From: an uncultured Flavobacteriia bacterium
GTDB lineage: Bacteria; Bacteroidota; Bacteroidia; Flavobacteriales; Flavobacteriaceae
Reading direction: 5' to 3'
Assembly (NCBI GenBank): GCA_946482495.1
Contig: CAMLRV010000049.1
Coordinates: 1-11,868 of the forward strand
Length of the DNA: 11,868 nt
Shown here one piece after another: positions 1 through 8,371 of the stretch (positions within the stretch are counted from its first letter, which is position 1; every line of letters starts with the position of its first letter). Position numbers and translations under genes: made by a program. The notes beneath the pieces were generated by a model. The model saw only the letters and a program-made list of their open reading frames with translations, did not search any database and had not been told where the DNA came from.

Positions 1-68
1 AAAGTTTCAGTTTGTTGAGCCAATCCAAAACTAGATACCAAAAGTAATAGGGTAATTAACTTTTTCAT
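1..68 (-). CDS. N-terminal fragment of an exported protein (5' end only)
   Basis: An ATG at 68-66 opens a frame that stays open to the left edge. Only 22 codons are present: MKKLITLLLLVSSFGLAQQT and two further residues. This is a classic Sec signal peptide, with two lysines, a leucine-rich core and a likely signal peptidase I site after Gly-Leu-Ala. The product is therefore exported to the periplasm or outer membrane, or secreted. Nothing in the fragment identifies the family. It lies 97 bases beyond the stop of thiN on the same strand. A weak -7-like element and a CRP/FNR-like palindrome sit upstream, so it probably has its own regulated promoter. The signal peptide is clear, but the function is unknown. 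Confidence 0.7.
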   Translation of the reverse strand, partial: MKKLITLLLLVSSFGLAQQTET

Positions 69-85
69 TTATTTGAATTTTAATA

Positions 86-93
86 TAAATGTA
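86..93 (-). promoter_or_regulatory. Weak -7-like element of the partial exported gene
   Basis: Read on the minus strand this is TACATTTA, one mismatch from the Bacteroidetes -7 consensus TAnnTTTG. It lies 17 bases before the ATG at 68. No TTG is found at the expected -33 distance. A promoter without a -33 element would fit one that depends on an activator, and a palindrome lies at the right distance upstream (117-128). In such AT-rich DNA a one-mismatch hit is weak evidence. Confidence 0.3.
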
Positions 94-116
94 ACGATAA
101 AATAGAAGTAAAATTA

Positions 117-128
117 TGATAAATGTCA
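117..128. promoter_or_regulatory. Possible CRP/FNR-type operator (TGA-N6-TCA palindrome)
   Basis: The sequence TGATAAATGTCA has the TGA-N6-TCA layout typical of CRP/FNR-family binding sites. Its centre (122.5) lies about 40 bases upstream of the transcription start inferred for the partial exported gene, which is the usual position for a class II activator site. It overlaps a second inverted repeat, AAATGT-C-ACATTT, at 121-133. The layout is visible in the sequence. Binding by a CRP/FNR protein is inference from spacing and symmetry. Confidence 0.3.
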
Positions 129-165
129 CATTTGTAATAGTTTATATTTAATCTAATTATTGAAT

Positions 166-828
166 TTACTCAAAACTCTCAATCAAAAGCAAGTTTCCTT
201 TTTCGTGGGTAATAGTTACAATGCCATCTTTAGCAACATGATTACTACTTCCTGTTCTGTAACCTAATTCTAAACTTTCATTATTGAATGGATAAAATAG
301 ATTTTCGGTTGAAATTCCGTCTACTTTTCCCAAAGGAATTAATGAAATTATGGAGTTTTTTGGATACCATTTTTTGAATGAATTTGGTAATAAATACACT
401 TTTGAATAATCGTCGAACAAAACAATTTTTAAGTCATTTCTATAGGATGCTAAGACGGATAAATTGTTCAAGGTATGATCGGCGCGTTTACCTGTTGCCC
501 AAACCACATTTACAGCTTTATGACCTTTTTCAATTAAGTAGTCAAAAGCTTTTTCTAAATCGGTTTTGTTTTGGTCTGGCGTGTGAATAATTTCTATTGG
601 ATAATGGTTTTCTTTATAATATTGTGTGTTAAAATTTCTATCAAAATCGCCTAACAAAACATCCACTTTTATGCCCAATTCCAACACACGTTCAATGGCA
701 GAATCTAAAACCACAACATAAGGCGACCATTCTAAAAGTTGCCCTAATAATTCATTATCGCATTCTAAACCATTCGCAATTATTAATGCTGGTTCTTGAT
801 CGTCGCGTACTATGTGATGTGATGACAT
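166..828 (-). CDS. thiN: Thiamine pyrophosphokinase
   Basis: This cytoplasmic enzyme transfers pyrophosphate from ATP to thiamine, giving thiamine diphosphate, the cofactor of pyruvate and 2-oxoglutarate dehydrogenases and of transketolase. The 220-residue protein has the usual family length and motif order. These are an acidic GDFD motif at 60-63 (metal and ATP binding), DQNKTD at 85-90, GKRADHTLNN at 113-122 (the family's G-x-R-x-D-H-x-L-x-N) and GSSN at 193-196 near the thiamine site. The common GDFDS motif reads GDFDR here, a small deviation next to the conserved aspartates. The ATG at 828 lies about 27 bases below a perfect TAnnTTTG element. The gene follows the DUF4249 gene with a 61-base gap and no visible terminator, so read-through from that unit is possible. 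No THI-box-like leader fits in the short upstream region. The family assignment is confident. Confidence 0.93.
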   Translation of the reverse strand: MSSHHIVRDDQEPALIIANGLECDNELLGQLLEWSPYVVVLDSAIERVLELGIKVDVLLGDFDRNFNTQYYKENHYPIEIIHTPDQNKTDLEKAFDYLIEKGHKAVNVVWATGKRADHTLNNLSVLASYRNDLKIVLFDDYSKVYLLPNSFKKWYPKNSIISLIPLGKVDGISTENLFYPFNNESLELGYRTGSSNHVAKDGIVTITHEKGNLLLIESFE

Positions 829-861
829 TTAGTTTCTTGTTTAACAACTTTATGATGACTT

Positions 862-869
862 CAAAGTTA
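862..869 (-). promoter_or_regulatory. thiN promoter, -7 element
   Basis: On the minus strand this reads TAACTTTG, a perfect match to the Bacteroidetes -7 consensus TAnnTTTG. It is placed so that transcription would start near 855-857, giving a leader of about 27 bases. No TTG is seen at the -33 distance. A 6-base inverted repeat (AACTTT at 846-851, AAAGTT at 863-868) overlaps it and may be chance. Confidence 0.5.
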
Positions 870-889
870 TTGTTTTTTATCGATTTTTA

Positions 890-1708
890 TTATTGCACCA
901 CATAATTTCTTACATCTACTTCTGATAATCTAAAATATCCCAAAGGATAATCTGAAGGATTGGTTTGATTAATGATATTTCCTTTAACTGTTGCTGGTGG
1001 TGTACTAAATGGTCCGTTGCTTAATCCTCCAGAAATTCCAATTAAAATATTCATATAATTATGATAACGTTCCGAAATTCCGTGTAAAGTAAAATTGATA
1101 TTTTGACCAGCTGCTAAATCTTCATCAATAATTAAGGAAAACATTTCGTTGCCATTGGTAAATTCGTCATTAAAAACACCTAAAAGAGGAAAAGGTTTAA
1201 ACGGTACTTTGTATTCTTCCATATAGAAATTTTCTTCGGCTCCATTATCCTGAAAATTGAATTTTAACTCGATTTCATTGCCTGTAATTCCGTTTAAACC
1301 TTGTTCTATAGTTGTAATTGTTGGAACGGAATATAATTTATCTGTTGCTGTATATGTTTGTCCATTATACATTACTGAAAGCGTATAGATTCCGTTTAAA
1401 ACGGGATTGAAATTTGTGCATTTGTAATTTCCTGTTAGACCATCTTCAATAAAATTAAAAACAGTATTATTTGAATCGGTAACGCTTACAATAGCGCCAT
1501 TTGCAACAGGAACTGTGTTGTTGAAATAGTCACCAGTTGTAGTTAAACGAATAGTTTGTTCATTTCCAACAGTTCCTTTTTCCCATTTAATAGAAGCGTC
1601 AATAACTAATTTTGGTGCGCTATTATTTAAATCTACATCCACTACATCTTCACAACTGATGAAAGTAAAACTGATTGCTAAAATGAAATATTTTATAATT
1701 GTCTTCAT
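890..1708 (-). CDS. DUF4249-family lipoprotein
   Basis: This 272-residue protein begins with a lipoprotein signal peptide ending in FISC (residues 16-19), so Cys19 should be lipidated. The residues just after it are acidic (Glu-Asp-Val-Val-Asp-Val-Asp), vaguely like the acidic surface-export signals of Flavobacteriia. It may therefore sit on the outer face of the outer membrane. The following Leu-Asn-x-x-x-Pro-Lys-Leu-Val-Ile-Asp-Ala segment and the beta-rich body are typical of DUF4249, a Bacteroidetes family with no settled function. It starts 4 bases after the stop of the TonB-dependent receptor on the same strand, the standard arrangement for this family. By analogy with SusD-like proteins it is probably a substrate-binding or gating partner of that receptor, which is inference. 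It is toward the short end for DUF4249, but no frameshift or truncation is visible. Confidence 0.85.
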   Translation of the reverse strand: MKTIIKYFILAISFTFISCEDVVDVDLNNSAPKLVIDASIKWEKGTVGNEQTIRLTTTGDYFNNTVPVANGAIVSVTDSNNTVFNFIEDGLTGNYKCTNFNPVLNGIYTLSVMYNGQTYTATDKLYSVPTITTIEQGLNGITGNEIELKFNFQDNGAEENFYMEEYKVPFKPFPLLGVFNDEFTNGNEMFSLIIDEDLAAGQNINFTLHGISERYHNYMNILIGISGGLSNGPFSTPPATVKGNIINQTNPSDYPLGYFRLSEVDVRNYVVQ

Positions 1709-1712
1709 CTTC

Positions 1713-4094
1713 TTAAAATTTAAAATTATAAGTAATACTAGGTACGATTCCGAAAATAGAAAGTCTCACCGCTTCGTTTAAGCCACTATCTTTATTTTGT
1801 CGGAAGTTAATTGATGCGGCATTTTTTCTACCATATAAATTATAGATTGAAAAAACCCATTCGCCTTGCCATTTTCTTCCTTTATTTTTTTTAGGATTTA
1901 AAGTTGCTGAAATATCAATACGATGATAAGCAGGTAAATTATCTTCATTTCTATTGCCATAAACGGGAACATTTATACCTTGGTATTGGTATTGCGCCGT
2001 TGGAAACGTTGCTGGTTGTCCGGTTTGGTAGGTAAAAATACTTCCGAAACTCCATTTTTCATTAAGTTTATAGCTTCCAGTTATGTAAAGATTATGTGTT
2101 TTATCCCAACCAGTTTTGTACCATTCTCCATTATTTATTCCGGTTTCCATTGGTGTTCTTCCTTCTGTTTTTTGTTCAGAACGAGAAAGTGTGTATGAAA
2201 TCCAACCTGAAAGTTTTCCAACGTTTTTCTTTACCATGACTTCTAATCCGTAGGCACGAGTTTTTCCTGGAAGTAAAACTTGTTCAATAGCTTCATTGGC
2301 AATTAAATCGGCACCATCTATATAATCTAATCGATTTTTTACGGTTTTGTAAAACGATTCGATTTCTAATGTATAATCACCATTTTTAATATTCTTAAAA
2401 TAACCGACAGCAAATTGATCTAAAATTTGTGGTTTTAAAAAGTTATCACTTGGTGCCCAAACGTCTAATGGAGTAGGAGATTGTGTATTCGAAATTAAAT
2501 GCAAATATTGACTCATTCTGTTATAACTTGCTTTTACCGACTGCTTGTCGTTTATAGTATAAGCTACAGAAACTCGGGGTTCCCAATTATCAAAATTGGC
2601 AATGGTTTCATTTTTTCCATAATGTTTAGTGTCAATTGGTGTTGCTTTTTCATAAATTCCTAAATCAGCATCATATGTCACCGCTTGATTATTGACGTAA
2701 ATATTAATTGTTTCTTCTCCTAAACGATAAAATATACTGTATCTTAATCCGTAATTGACAGAAAGTTTATTGGATATTTTTTGCTCTGCATCAATATAAA
2801 AAGCTGTTTCGAAAGCGTGTTTTTTGGCTAATTGTTTTTCATTAATTCCAGAATCAGCATCGATTGGTTCTATTTTTCCTGGATTAAAATCGTAATAAAT
2901 GGCATTCGCACCATAAAACAATTTGAAATTATCTGATAAATAATGTTTGAAATCGTATTTAAGATTATAATTTTTAATGCCACTTTCCCAATTGAAACCT
3001 ATGAAATCTAAAGTTAATCCGTAGTAGTAATCACTATAAATAAATGATGTATTTGAAAATAACTTGTCATTAAATAAGTGATTCCAACGCACGTTTAAAA
3101 CAGAATTTCCATACGTATTTATAAATTGTTTATTTAAGCTAAAAACATCTCTTCCAAAATATCCAGATAAAAACAGATTGTTATTTTCGTTAAGTTTATA
3201 ATTAAGTTTGGTGTTTAAATCGTAAAAATAAGCTGAATTGTTATTGTCGGCAAGTTTTAAAAATAAGTGCGCATAACTGCTTCTTCCTGCAATTAGAAAG
3301 GAGCCTTTATCTTTTGTAATTGGACCTTCGGCTAGAAGTCGGCTAGAAATTAATCCGATTCCGCCAGTCATTCCGAATTTTTTACTATTTCCTTCTTTTT
3401 GATAAATGTCTAAAACGGACGCGACTCTTCCTCCAAATCGAGCAGGAATTCCACCTTTATATAGTTTTAAGTCTTTAATCGCATCGGCATTAAAAACTGA
3501 AAAAAATCCAAATAAATGTGAAGAATTATAAATGGTTGCTTCATCTAATAAAATTAAGTTTTGATCGGCTGCACCACCGCGTACGTTAAAGCCTGATTGT
3601 CCTTCACCGGCATTGGTTACACCTGGTAAAGTTAAGATGGATTTTATGACATCCACTTCTCCTAATATGGCAGGCATAGCTTTAATTTGAGCAATAGATA
3701 ATTTATTTACGCTCATTTCTGGTTTATCGATTTTGAGTTTTTTTGAATTTCCAGAAACGACAACTTGTTCAATTTCATTAGTTTTTTCAACTAAATTGAA
3801 ATCTTTCTTAAGGTTAGTGTCTAAAGTTACGACTTCGGAAAAATTGGAATGACTTAATGAGTTAATACGAATTGTATATTCACCTTTTGGTAAAGTAATA
3901 GAATAAAATCCATATTCATTTGTGATGGAAGTTCGAGTGAAGTTGTTGCTTTCTAATGTGATGGTAACACCAATTAAGGTTTCATTTGATTTTTGATCTT
4001 TTACAATTCCACTTAACGTGAATTTTTCTTGAGAAAAAACGAAACTTGTAAGTAGTGTAAAAAATAGGGCTTGCAATATTTTATTTCGTAACAT
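1713..4094 (-). CDS. TonB-dependent outer-membrane receptor with carboxypeptidase-like regulatory domain
   Basis: This outer-membrane transporter would import an unknown ligand using energy passed on by TonB. From the ATG at 4094 it has 793 residues. These comprise a signal peptide (about 1-21, ending Val-Phe-Ser-Gln), a CarboxypepD_reg-like beta-sandwich (about 24-105), a plug domain (about 127-235) and a 22-strand-type barrel to the end. The plug includes the segments GEGQSGFNVRGGAADQNLIL and GGIPARFGGRVAS. The protein ends in Ile-Thr-Tyr-Asn-Phe-Lys-Phe, the aromatic terminus expected for barrel insertion. An in-frame ATG at 4127 lies upstream of the likely promoter element and would put polar residues before the signal peptide, so 4094 is preferred. 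It is shorter than SusC-type receptors (about 1000 residues), and its partner is DUF4249 rather than SusD. The ligand cannot be read from the sequence. Confidence 0.92.
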   Translation of the reverse strand: MLRNKILQALFFTLLTSFVFSQEKFTLSGIVKDQKSNETLIGVTITLESNNFTRTSITNEYGFYSITLPKGEYTIRINSLSHSNFSEVVTLDTNLKKDFNLVEKTNEIEQVVVSGNSKKLKIDKPEMSVNKLSIAQIKAMPAILGEVDVIKSILTLPGVTNAGEGQSGFNVRGGAADQNLILLDEATIYNSSHLFGFFSVFNADAIKDLKLYKGGIPARFGGRVASVLDIYQKEGNSKKFGMTGGIGLISSRLLAEGPITKDKGSFLIAGRSSYAHLFLKLADNNNSAYFYDLNTKLNYKLNENNNLFLSGYFGRDVFSLNKQFINTYGNSVLNVRWNHLFNDKLFSNTSFIYSDYYYGLTLDFIGFNWESGIKNYNLKYDFKHYLSDNFKLFYGANAIYYDFNPGKIEPIDADSGINEKQLAKKHAFETAFYIDAEQKISNKLSVNYGLRYSIFYRLGEETINIYVNNQAVTYDADLGIYEKATPIDTKHYGKNETIANFDNWEPRVSVAYTINDKQSVKASYNRMSQYLHLISNTQSPTPLDVWAPSDNFLKPQILDQFAVGYFKNIKNGDYTLEIESFYKTVKNRLDYIDGADLIANEAIEQVLLPGKTRAYGLEVMVKKNVGKLSGWISYTLSRSEQKTEGRTPMETGINNGEWYKTGWDKTHNLYITGSYKLNEKWSFGSIFTYQTGQPATFPTAQYQYQGINVPVYGNRNEDNLPAYHRIDISATLNPKKNKGRKWQGEWVFSIYNLYGRKNAASINFRQNKDSGLNEAVRLSIFGIVPSITYNFKF

Positions 4095-4117
4095 GAAGTG
4101 TTTTGTTTCTTTTGACG

Positions 4118-4125
4118 CAAAGTTC
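4118..4125 (-). promoter_or_regulatory. Likely -7 element of the TonB receptor-DUF4249 operon
   Basis: On the minus strand this reads GAACTTTG, one mismatch from TAnnTTTG. Transcription would start about 17-20 bases before the ATG at 4094, which supports that start over the in-frame ATG at 4127. No clear -33 TTG is present. The leader is too short for a riboswitch. Confidence 0.4.
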
Positions 4126-4164
4126 AAACTTTTGTTACGAAACTACTGTTAAGATTGGGTTAAT

Positions 4165-4195
4165 AAAAAAGCGATTCCTTTTGAGAATCGCTTTT
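4165..4195 (-). terminator. Rho-independent terminator of icd
   Basis: The arms AAAAGCGATTC (4167-4177) and GAATCGCTTTT (4185-4195) pair perfectly over 11 bases around a 7-base loop. Read on the minus strand the hairpin is followed by a run of six T (4170-4165). It begins 18 bases beyond the icd stop codon and separates icd from the TonB receptor operon. Confidence 0.88.
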
Positions 4196-4213
4196 GAAAG
4201 TTATAATTGAAAA

Positions 4214-6454
<2,241 letters not shown>

Positions 6455-6464
6455 TTAAGGTTAG

Positions 6465-6472
6465 CAAATATA
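6465..6472 (-). promoter_or_regulatory. icd promoter, -7 element
   Basis: On the minus strand this reads TATATTTG, a perfect TAnnTTTG match. The expected start is near 6458-6460, leaving a leader of about 28 bases before the ATG at 6430. No TTG is seen at the -33 distance. The stretch between here and the rplS terminator (6473-6591) shows no other feature. Confidence 0.5.
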
Positions 6473-6591
6473 AGAAATTAAAGACGATATTTTGATGCTA
6501 GAATTGTGAAATACTGAACATTTTAGGATTTGATAATATAAGGTCGAAAAAATACTAGAATGATAATTTTGAGGCAGGAAAAATGAGAAAT

Positions 6592-6620
6592 AAAAAAATC
6601 CCGACAAAATCGGGATTTTT
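6592..6620 (-). terminator. Rho-independent terminator of rplS
   Basis: The arms AAAAATCCCGA (6594-6604) and TCGGGATTTTT (6610-6620) form a perfect 11-base stem with a 5-base loop. On the minus strand it is followed by a T run ending at 6592. It lies 19 bases beyond the rplS stop, so L19 and icd are separate transcripts. Confidence 0.88.
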
Positions 6621-6639
6621 ATAATAACAAATAAAAAGA

Positions 6640-6990
6640 TTAACCTCTTCTTTCTTTGATTTTTGCTTTTTTACCAGTAAGTTCTCTAAAGTAGTAAATT
6701 CTAGCTCTACGTACTTTACCTCTTTGGTTAACTTCAATTTTTTGTAATGCAGGCATGTTGATTGGGAAGATACGCTCTACACCAACTGATCCAGACATTT
6801 TACGGATTGTAAAAGTTTCTGTAACACCAGCACCTCTTTTTTGAATAACTACACCTTTGAAAAACTGTGTTCTAGTTTTTTCACCCTCTTTAATTTCGTA
6901 GAATACTGTAATAGTATCTCCAGCGTTGAAATTAGGGAAGTCTTTTTTTGATACGAATTCGTTTTGTACGAAATCAACTAAATTTGACAT
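6640..6990 (-). CDS. rplS: 50S ribosomal protein L19 (bL19)
   Basis: L19 is a structural protein of the large ribosomal subunit, located at the interface with the 30S subunit. From the ATG at 6990 the protein has 116 residues, beginning MSNLVDFVQNEF, the usual length. It shows the family core: an Asn-x-Gly-Asp-Thr-Ile segment, the segment FFKGVVIQKRGAGVTETFTI, the segment GVERIFPINMPALQKIEV, and a very basic end (Arg-Arg-Ala-Arg-Ile-Tyr-Tyr-Phe-Arg-Glu-Leu-x-Gly-Lys). An in-frame ATG six codons upstream (7008) would add Ile-Tyr-Ile-His-Ile, which is not part of L19, so it is rejected. The gene stands alone, with a strong promoter, a leader of about 65 bases that may be autoregulatory, and a terminator. 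It is divergent from tgt. Confidence 0.97.
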   Translation of the reverse strand: MSNLVDFVQNEFVSKKDFPNFNAGDTITVFYEIKEGEKTRTQFFKGVVIQKRGAGVTETFTIRKMSGSVGVERIFPINMPALQKIEVNQRGKVRRARIYYFRELTGKKAKIKERRG

Positions 6991-7054
6991 AATATGAATA
7001 TAAATCATTAAACCTGAGCAACATACACGTCTTTCGCCAGAGGTTGGTCAAATG
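6991..7054 (-). ncRNA. Candidate structured 5' leader of rplS mRNA
   Basis: Between the inferred transcription start (about 7054) and the L19 start codon the RNA is about 65 bases long. The part at 7011-7049 is about half G+C, against roughly a quarter or less in the flanking spacer. It can form AACCU/AGGUU (7041-7045 with 7011-7015) or, alternatively, CAAC/GUUG (7043-7046 with 7019-7022), and the two pairings exclude each other. Ribosomal protein mRNAs are often autoregulated through such leaders, so L19 binding is a reasonable guess. The base composition and possible pairings are visible. The regulatory role is inferred, and I could not compare it with known leader families. Confidence 0.4.
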
Positions 7055-7060
7055 TGGATG

Positions 7061-7090
7061 CAAAAATAATACAATTTTTTATTTCTACAA
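7061..7090 (-). promoter_or_regulatory. rplS promoter (-33 and -7 elements)
   Basis: On the minus strand a TTG (7090-7088) is followed after 19 bases by TATTTTTG (7068-7061). This fits the full Bacteroidetes primary-sigma promoter TTG-N17-23-TAnnTTTG. It is the only promoter in the window with both elements, as expected for a highly expressed ribosomal gene. Confidence 0.7.
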
Positions 7091-7152
7091 AACAAATGTC
7101 AATATAAATGCTGTAAAGCGTTAATTTTATTGTAAAGTTGTAAAAACTTGCA

Positions 7153-7173
7153 ACTTCTAACTTCTAACTTCTA
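7153..7173. repeat. Three-copy heptanucleotide tandem repeat (ACTTCTA)
   Basis: Three perfect head-to-tail copies of ACTTCTA lie at 7153-7159, 7160-7166 and 7167-7173, followed by one more A. They fall directly upstream of the tgt -7 element, where the -33 region would be. The repeat is also preceded by AAGTTG (7135-7140), which is complementary to CAACTT at 7151-7156. Confidence 0.85.
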
Positions 7174-7184
7174 ATCTTTTAAAT

Positions 7185-7192
7185 TATATTTG
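7185..7192 (+). promoter_or_regulatory. tgt promoter, -7 element
   Basis: TATATTTG is a perfect TAnnTTTG match. It predicts a transcript start near 7198-7200, only about 10 bases before the ATG at 7210. This supports 7210 over the in-frame GTG at 7204. The position of the -33 element is occupied by the heptanucleotide repeat and contains no TTG. Confidence 0.5.
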
Positions 7193-7209
7193 CCCATTAA
7201 ATTGTGTTT

Positions 7210-8340
7210 ATGAAGTTTGATTTATTAAAAACGGATGCTCAAAGCCAAGCTAGAGCAGGACTTATTACTACTGATCATGGTGTTATTGAGACACCAATTT
7301 TTATGCCTGTGGGAACGGTGGCATCTGTAAAAGGTGTTCATCAACGTGAATTGAAAGAAGAAATTAATCCAGATATTATTTTAGGAAATACCTATCATTT
7401 GTATTTAAGACCTAAATTGGACATTCTTGAAAAAGCAGGTGGTTTACACAAATTTATGAATTGGGATAGAAATATTTTAACTGATTCAGGTGGATATCAA
7501 GTGTATTCTTTATCTGGAAGAAGAAAAATTAAAGAAGAAGGTGTGAAGTTTAAATCGCACTTAGATGGTTCGTACCACTTTTTTTCTCCAGAAAATGTGA
7601 TGGAAACACAACGTACTATTGGTGCCGATATCATTATGGCATTTGATGAATGTACGCCATATCCATGTGATTATAGATACGCACAACGTTCAATGCATAT
7701 GACACACCGTTGGTTAGATAGATGTATCAATCATTTAGAAACATTACCTTTTAAATACGATTATTCTCAAGCGTTTTTTCCAATTGTTCAAGGAAGTACA
7801 TATAAAGATTTACGTCAACAATCGGCTGAATTTATTGCTAGTAGAGACCAAGTTGGAAATGCTATTGGTGGACTTTCAGTTGGTGAACCTGCTGAAGAAA
7901 TGTATGCAATGACAGAGGTGGTTACGGCCATTTTACCAAAAGATAAACCTCGTTATTTAATGGGAGTAGGAACGCCTGCAAATATTTTGGAAAATATCGC
8001 GTTAGGTATTGATATGTTCGATTGTGTAATGCCTACTCGTAACGCACGTAATGGAATGATATTTACATCAGAAGGTTTTATCAATATCAAAAATAAAAAA
8101 TGGGAAGATGATTTTTCTCCCGTTGACCCTATGGGAATCACGTATGTAGATACTGATTATTCAAAAGCTTATTTAAGACATTTATTTATTGCTAATGAAT
8201 TTTTAGGAAAACAAATTGCAACTATTCATAATTTAGGTTTCTATATGTGGTTAGTTCGTGAAGCTAGACAACAAATTTTAGCAGGAACTTTCAGAGAATG
8301 GAAAGAAAAAATGGTTAAAAAAGTAACAACTAGATTATAG
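7210..8340 (+). CDS. tgt: tRNA-guanine transglycosylase (queuine tRNA-ribosyltransferase) lacking the zinc cysteines
   Basis: The enzyme exchanges guanine-34 of GU(N)-anticodon tRNAs for preQ1, a step in queuosine synthesis. The 376-residue protein has the usual length and catalytic motifs. These are LGNTYHL at 58-64, TDSGGYQ at 91-97 (Asp92 as general acid/base), FDECTPYP at 145-152, GGLSVGEP at 220-227, and DMFDCVMPTRNARNG at 268-282 with Asp271 as the expected nucleophile. Cys148 and Val224 match the bacterial preQ1-type pocket. The C-terminal zinc motif of classical enzymes (Cys-x-Cys-x2-Cys, then His) aligns with PMGITYVDTDYSKAYL. Gly309, Thr311 and Asp314 replace the cysteines, and only His340 (in Thr-Ile-His-Asn) remains. 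The frame is otherwise intact and well conserved, so this looks like a lineage variant rather than decay. The ATG at 7210 is preferred over the GTG two codons earlier. The gene leads a probable operon with the two membrane-protein genes that follow. Confidence 0.96.
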   Translation: MKFDLLKTDAQSQARAGLITTDHGVIETPIFMPVGTVASVKGVHQRELKEEINPDIILGNTYHLYLRPKLDILEKAGGLHKFMNWDRNILTDSGGYQVYSLSGRRKIKEEGVKFKSHLDGSYHFFSPENVMETQRTIGADIIMAFDECTPYPCDYRYAQRSMHMTHRWLDRCINHLETLPFKYDYSQAFFPIVQGSTYKDLRQQSAEFIASRDQVGNAIGGLSVGEPAEEMYAMTEVVTAILPKDKPRYLMGVGTPANILENIALGIDMFDCVMPTRNARNGMIFTSEGFINIKNKKWEDDFSPVDPMGITYVDTDYSKAYLRHLFIANEFLGKQIATIHNLGFYMWLVREARQQILAGTFREWKEKMVKKVTTRL

Positions 8341-8371
8341 ATTTTAAATTGTTCTAAAATTCTAAAAAAGA

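Noticed and set aside
121..133. AAATGT-C-ACATTT as a terminator hairpin for thiN
   Set aside because: A one-base loop cannot form, the stem is A+T-rich and no T run follows on the minus strand. A protein-binding palindrome is more plausible.
166..4094. Thiamine-uptake locus made of receptor, DUF4249 and thiN
   Set aside because: thiN has its own promoter, no thiamine riboswitch fits upstream of the receptor, and no PnuT-type permease is present, so position alone is not enough.
4095..4127. Upstream in-frame ATG for the TonB receptor
   Set aside because: It would place eleven polar residues before a normal signal peptide and start upstream of the likely -7 element.
6555..6737. Small minus-strand open frame overlapping the 3' end of rplS and its terminator
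   Set aside because: It runs through the rplS coding region in another frame and across the terminator hairpin, so it cannot be a separate gene.
6991..7008. Upstream in-frame ATG for rplS
   Set aside because: The six added residues are absent from known L19 proteins, which normally start close to Ser-Asn-Leu-Val.
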